Origin: Psychroflexus salis
GTDB lineage: Bacteria > Bacteroidota > Bacteroidia > Flavobacteriales > Flavobacteriaceae
Direction of reading: 5' to 3'
NCBI RefSeq assembly: GCF_014640175.1
Contig: NZ_BMGL01000016.1
Coordinates: 1-62,933, forward strand
DNA length: 62,933 nucleotides
In this document: piece by piece, positions 31,878 through 40,994 of the stretch
Position numbering within the stretch: position 1 is the stretch's first letter
How the letters are laid out: each line of letters starts with the position of its first letter
The notes under the pieces: model-generated
Told to the model about the DNA's origin: nothing
Databases searched by the model: none
The model's input: the letters and a program-made list of their open reading frames with translations, nothing else
Position numbers and translations under genes: made by a program

Positions 31878-32960
31878 ATGGAAAATAGAAAAGAGATGAA
31901 AACCTGGTTAAATAACCTAGGCCTGAACCATCCATTGGTTATTGCTGGGCCTTGTAGCGCAGAAACAGAAGACCAAGTAGTAAAAATAGCGCATCAGTTA
32001 AAAGAAACAGATACCAGTATTTTACGTGCAGGTATTTGGAAGCCAAGAACTCGCCCAGGCAATTTTGAAGGAATTGGAGCCATTGGCTTAAAATGGTTAC
32101 AACGCGCTAAAGAAGAAACCGGTTTAAAAATCGCCACCGAAGTAGCTAATAAAAACCATGTTGAGCTCGCATTAAAAGCAGATGTAGATGTGCTTTGGAT
32201 CGGTGCCAGAAGTACGGTAAGTCCTTTTATTGTACAAGATATTGCCGATGCTTTACAAGGCACCGACAAAATTGTATTGGTAAAAAACCCAGTAAATCCA
32301 GATTTGCCTTTGTGGCTTGGTGCTGTAGAACGTTTGCATGATGCCAATATTAAAAATTTAGGCGTAATTCACCGTGGATTTTCTACTTACGAAAAGACTA
32401 AATACCGAAATAATCCCGAATGGCAAATTGCTATCGATTTACAAAATGAATTTCCAGATCTGCCTTTAATTTTAGATCCTTCGCATATTGCTGGAAGAAG
32501 AGATTTAATTTTTGATTTATGCCAAACAAGCTTAGATTTAAATTACAACGGAATTATGGTAGAAACGCATTTTGACCCCAATAATGCATGGAGCGATGCC
32601 AAGCAACAAATTACGCCAAGTAGTTTAGACCAAATAACGGTAGATTTAAAAATTAGAAAAGAAACCACTAAAGCAAGTGACTACCAGGAATGTTTACAGA
32701 ACTTAAGAGTAAAAATAGATGTCTTAGATCAACAAATTCTCGATGCTTTAGGAAAACGAATGCGTATTGCAGACGAAATAGGCTTGTTAAAAAAGAAGAA
32801 TAATGTAGCCATTTTACAATCTAAACGATGGAACAGCATCTTAGGCAAAATGATTCATTTAGGAAAAGAACAAAGCTTAAGCGAAGATTTTATTTTAAAA
32901 TTTTTAAAAGCTATTCATGAAGAATCCATCAAACATCAGCATGAAATTATTAGCGATTAA
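31878..32960 (+). CDS. Bifunctional DAHP synthase (type I beta) / chorismate mutase
   Basis: 360 residues. Residues 1-255 are a type I beta 3-deoxy-7-phosphoheptulonate synthase: VIAGPCSAETEDQV, RAGIWKPRTRPGNFEG, WIGARSTVSPF, LVKNPVNPDLPLWLGAVERL and LDPSHIAGRRDLI. Residues about 268-360 are a type II chorismate mutase (LRVKIDVLDQQILDALGKRM, RIADEIGLLKKK). One protein thus starts the shikimate pathway and makes prephenate from chorismate. In the related fusion of Prevotella nigrescens the mutase domain lets prephenate inhibit DAHP synthesis; the same is likely here. It starts eight bases after tyrA. Confidence 0.93.
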   Translation: MENRKEMKTWLNNLGLNHPLVIAGPCSAETEDQVVKIAHQLKETDTSILRAGIWKPRTRPGNFEGIGAIGLKWLQRAKEETGLKIATEVANKNHVELALKADVDVLWIGARSTVSPFIVQDIADALQGTDKIVLVKNPVNPDLPLWLGAVERLHDANIKNLGVIHRGFSTYEKTKYRNNPEWQIAIDLQNEFPDLPLILDPSHIAGRRDLIFDLCQTSLDLNYNGIMVETHFDPNNAWSDAKQQITPSSLDQITVDLKIRKETTKASDYQECLQNLRVKIDVLDQQILDALGKRMRIADEIGLLKKKNNVAILQSKRWNSILGKMIHLGKEQSLSEDFILKFLKAIHEESIKHQHEIISD

Positions 32961-32997
32961 TTTCTGACTATTTATTAAATTACAATTGCTTCTATAC

Positions 32998-33034
32998 AAA
33001 ACAAGCCCTTACTTTTGGCTTGTTTTGTGTTTTT
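32998..33034 (+). terminator. Terminator of the aromatic operon
   Basis: A 10-bp perfect stem (32998-33007 with 33017-33026), a 9-base loop and a following T-rich tract. It lies about 38 bases after the last gene of the operon. Confidence 0.85.
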
Positions 33035-33175
33035 ATATGAAAGCTTAAGCCCTATGTAAGGAAGAACAAACAAAACCTTTACATAAAAACTATTTATGTA
33101 TTATATATAACATATAAATAAAAACTTATGAATTAATCTTTGCATATTTGCAAGCATAACTTAAAACCATTAATC

Positions 33176-34678
33176 ATGAGTACATTAGAAGCAAATAAGC
33201 AAATTAAAAGCAACAAGCTTTATAAGCCAGTAAAAATTGCTGTGGCAAAAGGCGATGGTATCGGTCCGGAAATTATGAATGCTACCCTGCGAATTTTGAG
33301 TGCAGCAGGTGCGCATATTGAACCTGAATTTATTGAATTGGGTGAAAAGGTATATTTATCGGGAAATACTTCTGGCATTGATGATGCATCTTGGGAAGCT
33401 GTAAATAATAATAAAGTAATTTTTAAAGCTCCAATAACAACTCCACAAGGTAAAGGTTATAAAAGTTTAAATGTAACCTTGAGAAAATCTCTGGGTTTAT
33501 TCGCAAACATTAGACCGGTACAAGCTCTTACTCCGTATGTGCCTAGTCATTTTCCAGCTATGGATGTAGTAGTGATTAGAGAAAACGAAGAAGATTTGTA
33601 TGCAGGAATCGAGCATAGGCAAACACAAGATGTATACCAATGTTTAAAATTAATTACACGTCCAGGCTGCGAGCGCATTGTTCGCTATGCATTTGAATAT
33701 GCAAAAGCTTATGGAAGAAAAAAGGTAACCTGTATGTTGAAAGACAATATTATGAAAATAACGGACGGATTATTTCATAAAGTGTTCGATGAGATTGCTG
33801 TAGAATACCCAGAAATACAAAATGAAACTCAAATTATAGACATAGGTTCGGCGCGCTTAGCAAATCAACCAGAAAACTACGATGTAATTGTTACAGCCAA
33901 TTTATATGGAGATATTATATCTGATATTGCTGCAGAAATTGGTGGATCTGTAGGAATGTGCGGCTCTGCTAACATTGGTAAAAATGTAGCCATGTTTGAA
34001 GCCATCCACGGTTCTGCTCCAGATATTGCAGGCAAAAACATAGCAAATCCTTCCGGACTTATTAATGCTGCAGTTTCTATGTTGGCTCACATTGGGCAGC
34101 CAGAAATTGGCGACAAAGTTAAAAATGCATGGTTAGTAACCTTAGAACAAGGTTATCATACTGCCGATATTTATCGCGAGGGTGTTAGTAAAGAAAGATT
34201 GGGAACCAAAGAATTTGCAGACCATGTAATTACTAACTTAGATAAAACACCAACTCACTTATCTACAAGCGATTTGTCTAAGGGAAGCGGAACTATAAAA
34301 GTGCCAGATTACATAAGAAAAGAAGAGAAAAAAGAATTGGTTGGGGTAGATGTTTTTATAGATTGGAAAGGCAAAAACCCTAATAAAATTGGAAATGAAC
34401 TTGCAGACATTAAAGCTTATAAGCTCGAATTGAAAATGATTACCAATCGTGGAGTAAAAGTTTTTCCTAATGGTTTAAAAGAAACCTACTGCACGGATCA
34501 TTGGCGTTGTAGATTTGTAGGGGTAGATCATGAAAATTCTGCTTATGCTCCAATTGAATTTGATCATGTGCTTGCACTACTTTCAAAATTATCGGCTATA
34601 GATTTTGATATTATCAAAACAGAAAACCTGTATAATTTTAACAATCAGCGCGGATTTTCATTAGGACAAGGAGAATAA
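33176..34678 (+). CDS. icd: Isocitrate dehydrogenase, Thermus-like long type, probably NADP-dependent
   Basis: 500 residues from the ATG giving MSTLEANKQIK; an upstream start at 33140 lacks conservation. It oxidises isocitrate to 2-oxoglutarate in the TCA cycle. Substrate-site features are KGYKSLNVTLRKSLGLFANI and VVVIRENEEDLYAGIEHRQT; the metal Asp is in ANLYGDIISDIAAEIGG, and the coenzyme region is IHGSAPDIAGKNIANPSGLI. A C-terminal extension of about 130 residues beyond the core is typical of the Thermus/Bacteroidota form. The NADP preference is inferred from family, not proved. Confidence 0.9.
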   Translation: MSTLEANKQIKSNKLYKPVKIAVAKGDGIGPEIMNATLRILSAAGAHIEPEFIELGEKVYLSGNTSGIDDASWEAVNNNKVIFKAPITTPQGKGYKSLNVTLRKSLGLFANIRPVQALTPYVPSHFPAMDVVVIRENEEDLYAGIEHRQTQDVYQCLKLITRPGCERIVRYAFEYAKAYGRKKVTCMLKDNIMKITDGLFHKVFDEIAVEYPEIQNETQIIDIGSARLANQPENYDVIVTANLYGDIISDIAAEIGGSVGMCGSANIGKNVAMFEAIHGSAPDIAGKNIANPSGLINAAVSMLAHIGQPEIGDKVKNAWLVTLEQGYHTADIYREGVSKERLGTKEFADHVITNLDKTPTHLSTSDLSKGSGTIKVPDYIRKEEKKELVGVDVFIDWKGKNPNKIGNELADIKAYKLELKMITNRGVKVFPNGLKETYCTDHWRCRFVGVDHENSAYAPIEFDHVLALLSKLSAIDFDIIKTENLYNFNNQRGFSLGQGE

Positions 34679-34706
34679 TGTTTTCTTGAATCTGTATTTC
34701 ATTTTA

Positions 34707-34743
34707 AAACGCCTTAGGTAGTAACTTAGGGCGTTTCTTTTTT
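34707..34743 (+). terminator. Terminator of icd
   Basis: AAACGCC (34707-34713) pairs with GGCGTTT (34730-34736), a 7-bp stem around a 16-base loop, followed by CTTTTTTT. Confidence 0.75.
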
Positions 34744-34864
34744 GTCTGTTAAACCTTCGCTAATTAAATAAACCTTATATCTTAAAAAGAAGCTACACTT
34801 AAACTAGGTTTCTTAAATTTGCATTACTTATTCTTTACTAATTATATAGTTCAATTCGGCTGCT

Positions 34865-35539
34865 ATGCTTAAATTCTTCTCTAAATATAAATCCTTTGCC
34901 ATCTTTATGTTTATACTTTCGGCAATTATAATTAGCTTAATTTATAATGCGCTAAAAGTAGATCCAAAGCTACCTATTTATCAGCCAGATATGGTAAATA
35001 AAGAATTAGCAGACACCAGTGTTCAATATGTGAGAAAGTTTCATAAAATTGGCAACTTCAATCTAATTAATCAAAATGGTGATAGCATAACACCCAAAGA
35101 TTTTGAAAATAAAATTTATGTAGCAGACTTCTTTTTTACTACCTGCATGAGTATTTGCATTCCTATGACCGAAAACATGCGGGTTATTCAAGATAAGTTT
35201 ATTAAAGATGATGAAATTAAACTTTTATCGCACACCGTAACCCCCGAAATTGACGATGTAAAACAACTCCGTAAACATGCTGATAAAATGGGATTAGTCG
35301 ATGGTAAATGGCACATGGTCACCGGCGATAAAAAACACATTTACGATTTAGCTAGAAAACATTATGTTGCTTCTAAAACCGATGGCGATGGTGGGCCTTA
35401 TGATTTGGTTCACACCGAAAATTTTGTATTGGTCGACAAAGAAAAAAGAATTCGTGGTTTTTACGACGGAACCAAAGATGATGAAATTGAAAAACTAATA
35501 AAAGATATCGGTATTTTGAAGCTGGAATATCAAGAGTAA
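34865..35539 (+). CDS. SCO1/SenC family protein
   Basis: 224 residues. It is anchored by an N-terminal helix (FAIFMFILSAIIISLIYNAL) with the thioredoxin-like domain outside the membrane. The copper-binding CxxxC is in FFTTCMSICIPM (residues about 94-105) and the third ligand His in LVHTENFVLVDKEKRIRGFY. SCO proteins deliver copper to the CuA site of cytochrome c oxidase or act as thiol-disulfide reductases. No oxidase gene is nearby. A -7 match TAAATTTG lies at 34814-34821. Confidence 0.9.
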   Translation: MLKFFSKYKSFAIFMFILSAIIISLIYNALKVDPKLPIYQPDMVNKELADTSVQYVRKFHKIGNFNLINQNGDSITPKDFENKIYVADFFFTTCMSICIPMTENMRVIQDKFIKDDEIKLLSHTVTPEIDDVKQLRKHADKMGLVDGKWHMVTGDKKHIYDLARKHYVASKTDGDGGPYDLVHTENFVLVDKEKRIRGFYDGTKDDEIEKLIKDIGILKLEYQE

Positions 35540-35566
35540 ATTATGTTAGATAGCTCTGAAATAAAA

Positions 35567-35600
35567 ACTCAGCGTTCTCTGCGACTCTTCGGTGAAAAAA
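35567..35600. repeat. Single copy of a CTCTGCG-type intergenic element
   Basis: An intergenic stretch of about 34 bases contains CAGCGTTCTCTGCGACTC and then TTCGGTGAAAAA. It differs sharply in composition from the AT-rich surroundings. Short sequences of this kind are scattered between genes in many bacterial genomes, by recollection rather than search. Only one copy is in the window, so its repeat nature cannot be shown here. Confidence 0.4.
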
Positions 35601-35726
35601 ATTCATTTACGAAAAACTAACCGCAAAAACATAAACAAGACACTACAAGCAATCCATTACAAACAATTTATAACTACATATTTTCAAAATCCATCTAAAT
35701 ATGTACATTTACTGAAAATCATTTGA

Positions 35727-36884
35727 ATGAAAACCATTGCCAAAATTCTTAAATGGATAATTGGAATTCTAATTCTTATTGTTCTTGGACTCTATATAAC
35801 AGGTTACGATTACATTTTTAAAGGAATTCGTGTAGTTTATATGACAGGTCACGACACCGCATTTATAGACGATTATACCTATTTCGATAATCGAAGTATC
35901 GAAAATAACCAAGCAACACCACTCAAAAAACACAAAGATTACAATACCGCATATATTCCGCAACAATTAGGTGAAGCCAACCATACGTATGGAACCATAG
36001 CCTTTCTGATTTTTAAAGACGGAAAATTATGGCACGAAAATTATGCGGATGGATACGGGCCAGACTCTTTTACCAATTCCTTTTCTATGGCCAAAAGCAT
36101 TACCACTTTATTGTTAGGCAAAGCTATTGAAGACGGATTTATAGAAAGCTTAGACCAAAAAGTAATTGATTTTTTTCCAGAATTACAAGGCGAATATGCC
36201 GACCAAGTAACTGTTGGCGATTTGGCTTCAATGGCATCTGGACTAAATTGGAACGAAAATTATTATTCCCCTTTTTCAATTACTGCTCAGGCTTATTACG
36301 ATGAAAATATACGCGATTTAATATTAGGCTTATCCGTTAATGAACAACCAGGCCAATCTTTTAATTATTTAAGCGGAAATACACAATTATTAGGAATGGT
36401 TATAGAAAAAGCCATAGGCAAAAACCTTTCGGTTTATTTAAGCGAAAATTTTTGGAAACCCATGGGTATGGAAAACCGCGCATTTTGGCAATTGGATAGT
36501 CAAGAAAGTGGAATGGAAAAAACCTATTGTTGTATTTCTTCTAATGCAAGAGATTTTGCAAGAATTGGTTTATTGATGATGAACAATGGGCAATGGAATG
36601 GAAAACAAATTTTAAATGAAGCATTTGTTCAACAATGCATTCAACCGCGATTCGACGATTATCCTAATTACGGTTACGGTTTTTGGCTAGAAGAAATTGG
36701 TGGCAGAAACTTTTTTGTAATGCAAGGTATTTTAGGTCAATATGTAATTGGCGATCCCGAGAAAAATATTTTAATTGTACGTTTAGGTCATGAACGCGAA
36801 GAAAAAGGCAATAATGCAGTTTTTCCATCCGACTTTTATGAGTATTTAAATGGAGCCTACGAAATGATGCGAGATGCCAAATAA
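35727..36884 (+). CDS. Serine hydrolase, class C beta-lactamase-like, membrane anchored
   Basis: 385 residues with an N-terminal hydrophobic anchor (ILKWIIGILILIVLGLYITG). The catalytic SxxK is SMAKSITTLL (residues about 128-137) and the YxS-type second motif is in FNYLSGNTQLLG. The KTG position appears replaced by a GILGQYV-like segment, as in esterase-like members. It probably hydrolyses an ester or D-amino acid peptide outside the cell. An antibiotic-resistance role is not supported. Confidence 0.85.
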   Translation: MKTIAKILKWIIGILILIVLGLYITGYDYIFKGIRVVYMTGHDTAFIDDYTYFDNRSIENNQATPLKKHKDYNTAYIPQQLGEANHTYGTIAFLIFKDGKLWHENYADGYGPDSFTNSFSMAKSITTLLLGKAIEDGFIESLDQKVIDFFPELQGEYADQVTVGDLASMASGLNWNENYYSPFSITAQAYYDENIRDLILGLSVNEQPGQSFNYLSGNTQLLGMVIEKAIGKNLSVYLSENFWKPMGMENRAFWQLDSQESGMEKTYCCISSNARDFARIGLLMMNNGQWNGKQILNEAFVQQCIQPRFDDYPNYGYGFWLEEIGGRNFFVMQGILGQYVIGDPEKNILIVRLGHEREEKGNNAVFPSDFYEYLNGAYEMMRDAK

Positions 36885-36896
36885 AAACTAAGAATT

Positions 36897-37610
36897 ATGT
36901 TACATAAAATTCACTTAGAAAACATCCTGTTTTTAGATATTGAAACTGTTCCTGAAGAACAAAAATTCAATCAACTTTCTGCTAACAAACAAAAGTTATT
37001 TGCAGATAAAACATCCTATCAACGCAAAGATGAATTTACACCCGAAGAATTTTATGAACGCGCAGGAATTTGGGCAGAATTTGGAAAAATTGTTTGTATT
37101 TCAGTAGGATTTTTTAACCCTAAAGGAAGTGAGCGTAACTTTAGATTGAAAAGCTTTTATGGTGAAGAAAATGAAATTTTAATCGAATTTAAACACCTAT
37201 TAGAAGATTATTTCTTTAAACCACAGCATTTGCTTTGCGCACATAATGGTAAGGAATTCGATTTTCCTTACATTGCTAGACGCATGTTAATTCATGGAAT
37301 TGCACTGCCCGAAAAACTCAATCTTTTTGGAAAAAAACCTTGGGAAGTTCCACATCTCGATACCCTAGAATTATGGAAGTTTGGCGATTATAAACACTAT
37401 ACATCTTTAAAATTACTTACCGAAATTTTACAAATTCCATCGCCTAAAGACGATATCGATGGTAGCCAAGTAGCAGCTGTGTTTTATGAAGAAAACAACA
37501 TTGACCGCATTATTGTGTATTGTGAAAAAGATGTAATTGCCATTGCACAAGTTTTTTTAAGATTAAGACAAGAAGAATTGCTAGAAGACCACGAAATAAC
37601 AACTACATAA
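36897..37610 (+). CDS. DEDDy 3'-5' exonuclease, PolB-exonuclease-like
   Basis: 237 residues. The four acidic residues can be placed: D and E in FLDIETVPEE (residues about 11-20), D in HNGKEFDFPYIARRM and the YxxxD motif in VYCEKDVIAIA near the C-terminus. There is no polymerase domain. Such stand-alone proteins probably trim nucleic-acid ends in repair. It lies 12 bases after the serine hydrolase and 12 before the ABC gene, so it is in a plus-strand transcription unit of unrelated functions. Confidence 0.85.
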   Translation: MLHKIHLENILFLDIETVPEEQKFNQLSANKQKLFADKTSYQRKDEFTPEEFYERAGIWAEFGKIVCISVGFFNPKGSERNFRLKSFYGEENEILIEFKHLLEDYFFKPQHLLCAHNGKEFDFPYIARRMLIHGIALPEKLNLFGKKPWEVPHLDTLELWKFGDYKHYTSLKLLTEILQIPSPKDDIDGSQVAAVFYEENNIDRIIVYCEKDVIAIAQVFLRLRQEELLEDHEITTT

Positions 37611-37622
37611 CCCAAGCTGAGC

Positions 37623-39302
37623 ATGACCGAAAAATCAGCATTACTTAAAGTTGAAAATTTATCGATAAGTTTTCCGAATGATGCCGAATTAACTCAGGTT
37701 GTACATGGAATTTCATACGAAGTTTTTCCAAATGAAATTGTTGGCATTGTAGGCGAATCAGGTTCGGGTAAATCGGTTTCTAGTTTAGCTGCCATGGGTT
37801 TGCTTGGTAAAAATGCAAAAATTGAAGGAGAATTAACTTTCGAAAACAAAAATTTACTTGCACTATCGGATACTGAATGGCAGAAAATTCGTGGTAACAA
37901 AATCAGCATGATTTTTCAAGAACCCATGAGTTCCTTAAATCCTTCGATGAAGTGTGGACAACAAGTAATTGAGGTGCTTCAACAACATAAAAAGCAGTCT
38001 AAACAAGAAGCTAGATTTGAAGTGCTTCGCTTATTTGAAAAAGTAAAATTACCACGACCTGAATCTATATTTTCTGCTTATCCGCATCAAATTAGTGGTG
38101 GCCAAAAACAACGGGTAATGATAGCCATGGCCATTGCTTGTAAACCCAAACTGCTCATTGCAGACGAACCCACAACTGCTTTAGATGTAAGCGTTCAAAA
38201 AGAAATCTTGTTGTTGTTAAAAGAGCTTCAGCAAGAAACCCAAATGAGTGTGTTGTTTATATCGCATGATTTAGAAGTTATAGCCCAACTTTGTCAGCGT
38301 GTTTTGGTCATGCATCAAGGCAATTTAGTAGAGCAAAATACCACAGAAGCCATTTTTGAAACCCCCAAAGAACTTTATACAAAAGCTTTAATTGCTTCCC
38401 GTCCTTCAACCAAAAATCGCGTTTTTCCCTTGCCAACTGTTAGCGATTTTTTAAACAATAGTGTTTCTACTGAAGCAGAATTAATTTCAGAAAGACAAAA
38501 AAAACATGAGAAAATATATGCCAATCCACCTTTGCTTGAAGTAAAAGGATTGGTAAAAAAATTCATCGATCAAAAAAACTGGTGGAGTAAAAAAGTAGAA
38601 TTCCAGGCGGTAAAACAAGTCGATTTACAAATTTTTGAAGGCGAAACTCTAGGTTTAGTAGGCGAATCGGGTTGTGGTAAATCTACCTTGGGAAATTTAA
38701 TTTTACGCTTAGATCAACCCAATGCTGGGCAAATTTTTTATAAAGGTAAAGACATTACGCACTTAAAAGGCGAAGAATTGCGGAAGTTGAGAAGAGAAAT
38801 TCAGTTGATTTTTCAAGATCCTTTTTCATCTTTAAACCCCCGAATTCCAGTTGGTGAAGCCATTATGGAACCCATGAAAGTGCATGCTTTATATAATTCT
38901 AACCAAGAGCGCAAAGAAAAAGCTTTACAACTCTTGAAGCGCGTAGGCTTAGAAGAAATACATTTTACTCGGTATCCGCATGAATTTAGTGGCGGTCAGC
39001 GCCAACGTATTGGCATTGCTCGCACCATTGCCGTTCAGCCTAAACTCATTGTCTGCGACGAGTCAGTTTCGGCTTTAGATATTTCGGTACAAGCACAAGT
39101 TTTGAATTTATTAAACGAATTAAAAGAAGACTTTGGCTTTACTTATCTTTTTATTTCTCACGATTTAGCCGTTGTAAAATACATGGCCGACCAATTATTG
39201 GTTATGAAAGAAGGCCAAATTGTAGAACGTGGAGAAGCCGATGAGGTGTATGCTTCGCCAAAGCACGCATACACTAAAATGTTGTTGGAAGCAAGGCTTT
39301 AA
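37623..39302 (+). CDS. ABC transporter ATP-binding protein with two nucleotide-binding domains (OppD-OppF-like fusion)
   Basis: 559 residues. Two complete ATPase domains lie in tandem. First: Walker A GIVGESGSGKS (residues about 40-50), signature ISGGQKQRV, Walker B LLIADEPTTALD. Second, from about residue 300: GLVGESGCGKST, FSGGQRQRIGIA, LIVCDESVSALD. Both carry the peptide/nickel family insertions (EPMSSLNPSM, DPFSSLNPRI). It should energise a dipeptide- or oligopeptide-type importer, but no permease or binding protein is adjacent. The fused form is common in Bacteroidota. Confidence 0.92.
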   Translation: MTEKSALLKVENLSISFPNDAELTQVVHGISYEVFPNEIVGIVGESGSGKSVSSLAAMGLLGKNAKIEGELTFENKNLLALSDTEWQKIRGNKISMIFQEPMSSLNPSMKCGQQVIEVLQQHKKQSKQEARFEVLRLFEKVKLPRPESIFSAYPHQISGGQKQRVMIAMAIACKPKLLIADEPTTALDVSVQKEILLLLKELQQETQMSVLFISHDLEVIAQLCQRVLVMHQGNLVEQNTTEAIFETPKELYTKALIASRPSTKNRVFPLPTVSDFLNNSVSTEAELISERQKKHEKIYANPPLLEVKGLVKKFIDQKNWWSKKVEFQAVKQVDLQIFEGETLGLVGESGCGKSTLGNLILRLDQPNAGQIFYKGKDITHLKGEELRKLRREIQLIFQDPFSSLNPRIPVGEAIMEPMKVHALYNSNQERKEKALQLLKRVGLEEIHFTRYPHEFSGGQRQRIGIARTIAVQPKLIVCDESVSALDISVQAQVLNLLNELKEDFGFTYLFISHDLAVVKYMADQLLVMKEGQIVERGEADEVYASPKHAYTKMLLEARL

Positions 39303-39407
39303 AATTTAAAACAGATTGCTTGTTGAATAATACAGTTTTTTACCCAAAATTCTCTTTCACTTTGCATCAAAAAAAACTACTTTCGCACAAGCAAAAAATT
39401 CAACATC

Positions 39408-40940
39408 ATGCAAGCGCAACATAAAATTAAATCGGCCTTAATTTCTGTATTTCACAAAGATGGATTAACTCCAGTGGTAAAAGCTTTGGCGCAACAAGGC
39501 GTACAAATTTACTCTACTGGCGGCACCCAAAAATTTATTGAAGAACAAGGTGTAAAAGTTACTCCTGTAGAAGATATTACTTCGTATCCGTCGATTTTGG
39601 GCGGTAGAGTTAAAACTTTACATCCCAAAGTTTTTGGTGGTATTTTAAATAGAGCAGAAAACCAATCGGATCAAAATGAATTATCAGAATTTGAAATTCC
39701 GCAAATCGATTTAGTAATTGTTGACTTATATCCCTTTGAAAAAACACTGGCATCTGGCGCAAGCGAACAAGATATTATCGAAAAAATAGACATTGGTGGC
39801 ATTTCTTTAATTCGTGCAGCCGCTAAAAATTACAAAGATGTACTTTGTGTTTCTAACCAAACGCAATACCAAGAATTGTTGCATTTAATTGAAAATCAAG
39901 AAGCTTCAACTTCGCTTCAACAGCGTAAAAAAATGGCTATGGAAGCTTTTCAAGTTTCATCGCATTACGACACAGCCATTTTTAATTACTTCAGCAAAGA
40001 CGAAGAACAAGCTAGATTTAAAAGTAGTTTTCAGCCCCAAAAAAAATTACGTTATGGCGAAAATCCACACCAAGAAGCAAGTTTTTATGGCGATTTTGAT
40101 GAAGTTTTCGAAAAGTTACACGGTAAGGAACTTTCTTACAATAATTTATTAGATGTAGATGCAGCTGTACAACTCATGCACGAATTTAAAGGTGAAGCAC
40201 CTACTTTTGCCATTTTAAAGCACAACAACGCCTGTGGTTTAGCACAACGTGAAACTATTGCTCAAGCCTATACCGATGCCTTAGCAGGTGATCCTGTTTC
40301 TGCATTTGGTGGAATCTTAATTGCAAACACCGAAATTGACGCAGCTACAGCAGAAGAAATTCATAAATTATTTTGCGAAGTAGTTATTGCTCCAAGCTTT
40401 TCAGTTGAAGCACTAGAAATTTTAAGAGGAAAGAAAAACAGAGTTTTATTGATCCTTAAAAACTTTGAACCTGCTAATAAAATTGTGCGCAGCTGCTTAA
40501 ATGGAATCTTAGTACAAGGCAGAGACCATATCACCGACGATGCAGCTATGTTAAAAACAGCAACAGAAAAAGAAGCTTCAGCAAGAGAAGTAAGCGATTT
40601 GTTGTTTGCTTCTAAAATCTGTAAGCATACCAAATCCAATACCATTGTGTTAGCTAAAAACAATCAGTTATTGGCTAGTGGAACAGGGCAAACTTCTAGA
40701 GTAGATGCGCTAAATCAAGCCGTAGCTAAAGCTAAAGCCTTTGGTTTCGATTTAAACGAAGCAGTAATGGCGAGCGATGCGTTTTTTCCATTTCCAGATT
40801 GTGTAGAAATTGCATACAATGCAGGAATTAGTAGTGTAATTCAGCCTGGCGGTTCGATAAAAGATCAACTAAGTATTGATTTTTGCAATGAAAAAAATAT
40901 ATCAATGTTAATGACCGGCACACGACATTTTAAGCATTAA
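39408..40940 (+). CDS. purH: Bifunctional AICAR formyltransferase / IMP cyclohydrolase
   Basis: 510 residues. It carries out the last two steps of IMP synthesis. The N-terminal IMP cyclohydrolase (MGS-like) domain has ALISVFHKDGLTPVV, STGGTQKFIEEQ, GGRVKTLHPKVFGGIL and DLYPFEKT. The AICAR transformylase domain starts near residue 190, with LRYGENPHQEASFYG, ILKHNNACGLAQ and SDAFFPFPDCVEIA, ending in GTRHFKH. It stands upstream of mreB with a 54-base gap. No purine riboswitch was seen in its leader. Confidence 0.96.
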   Translation: MQAQHKIKSALISVFHKDGLTPVVKALAQQGVQIYSTGGTQKFIEEQGVKVTPVEDITSYPSILGGRVKTLHPKVFGGILNRAENQSDQNELSEFEIPQIDLVIVDLYPFEKTLASGASEQDIIEKIDIGGISLIRAAAKNYKDVLCVSNQTQYQELLHLIENQEASTSLQQRKKMAMEAFQVSSHYDTAIFNYFSKDEEQARFKSSFQPQKKLRYGENPHQEASFYGDFDEVFEKLHGKELSYNNLLDVDAAVQLMHEFKGEAPTFAILKHNNACGLAQRETIAQAYTDALAGDPVSAFGGILIANTEIDAATAEEIHKLFCEVVIAPSFSVEALEILRGKKNRVLLILKNFEPANKIVRSCLNGILVQGRDHITDDAAMLKTATEKEASAREVSDLLFASKICKHTKSNTIVLAKNNQLLASGTGQTSRVDALNQAVAKAKAFGFDLNEAVMASDAFFPFPDCVEIAYNAGISSVIQPGGSIKDQLSIDFCNEKNISMLMTGTRHFKH

Positions 40941-40994
40941 TTTTATTACTTTTAGCAATTGTTAGTTTAATACCCTTTTTACCACATTTATATT

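Noticed and set aside
39303-39407. Purine-type riboswitch or leader before purH
   Set aside because: Short scattered complementary words such as GTTGAAT and ATTCAAC are present, but no stable nested structure or terminator could be drawn.
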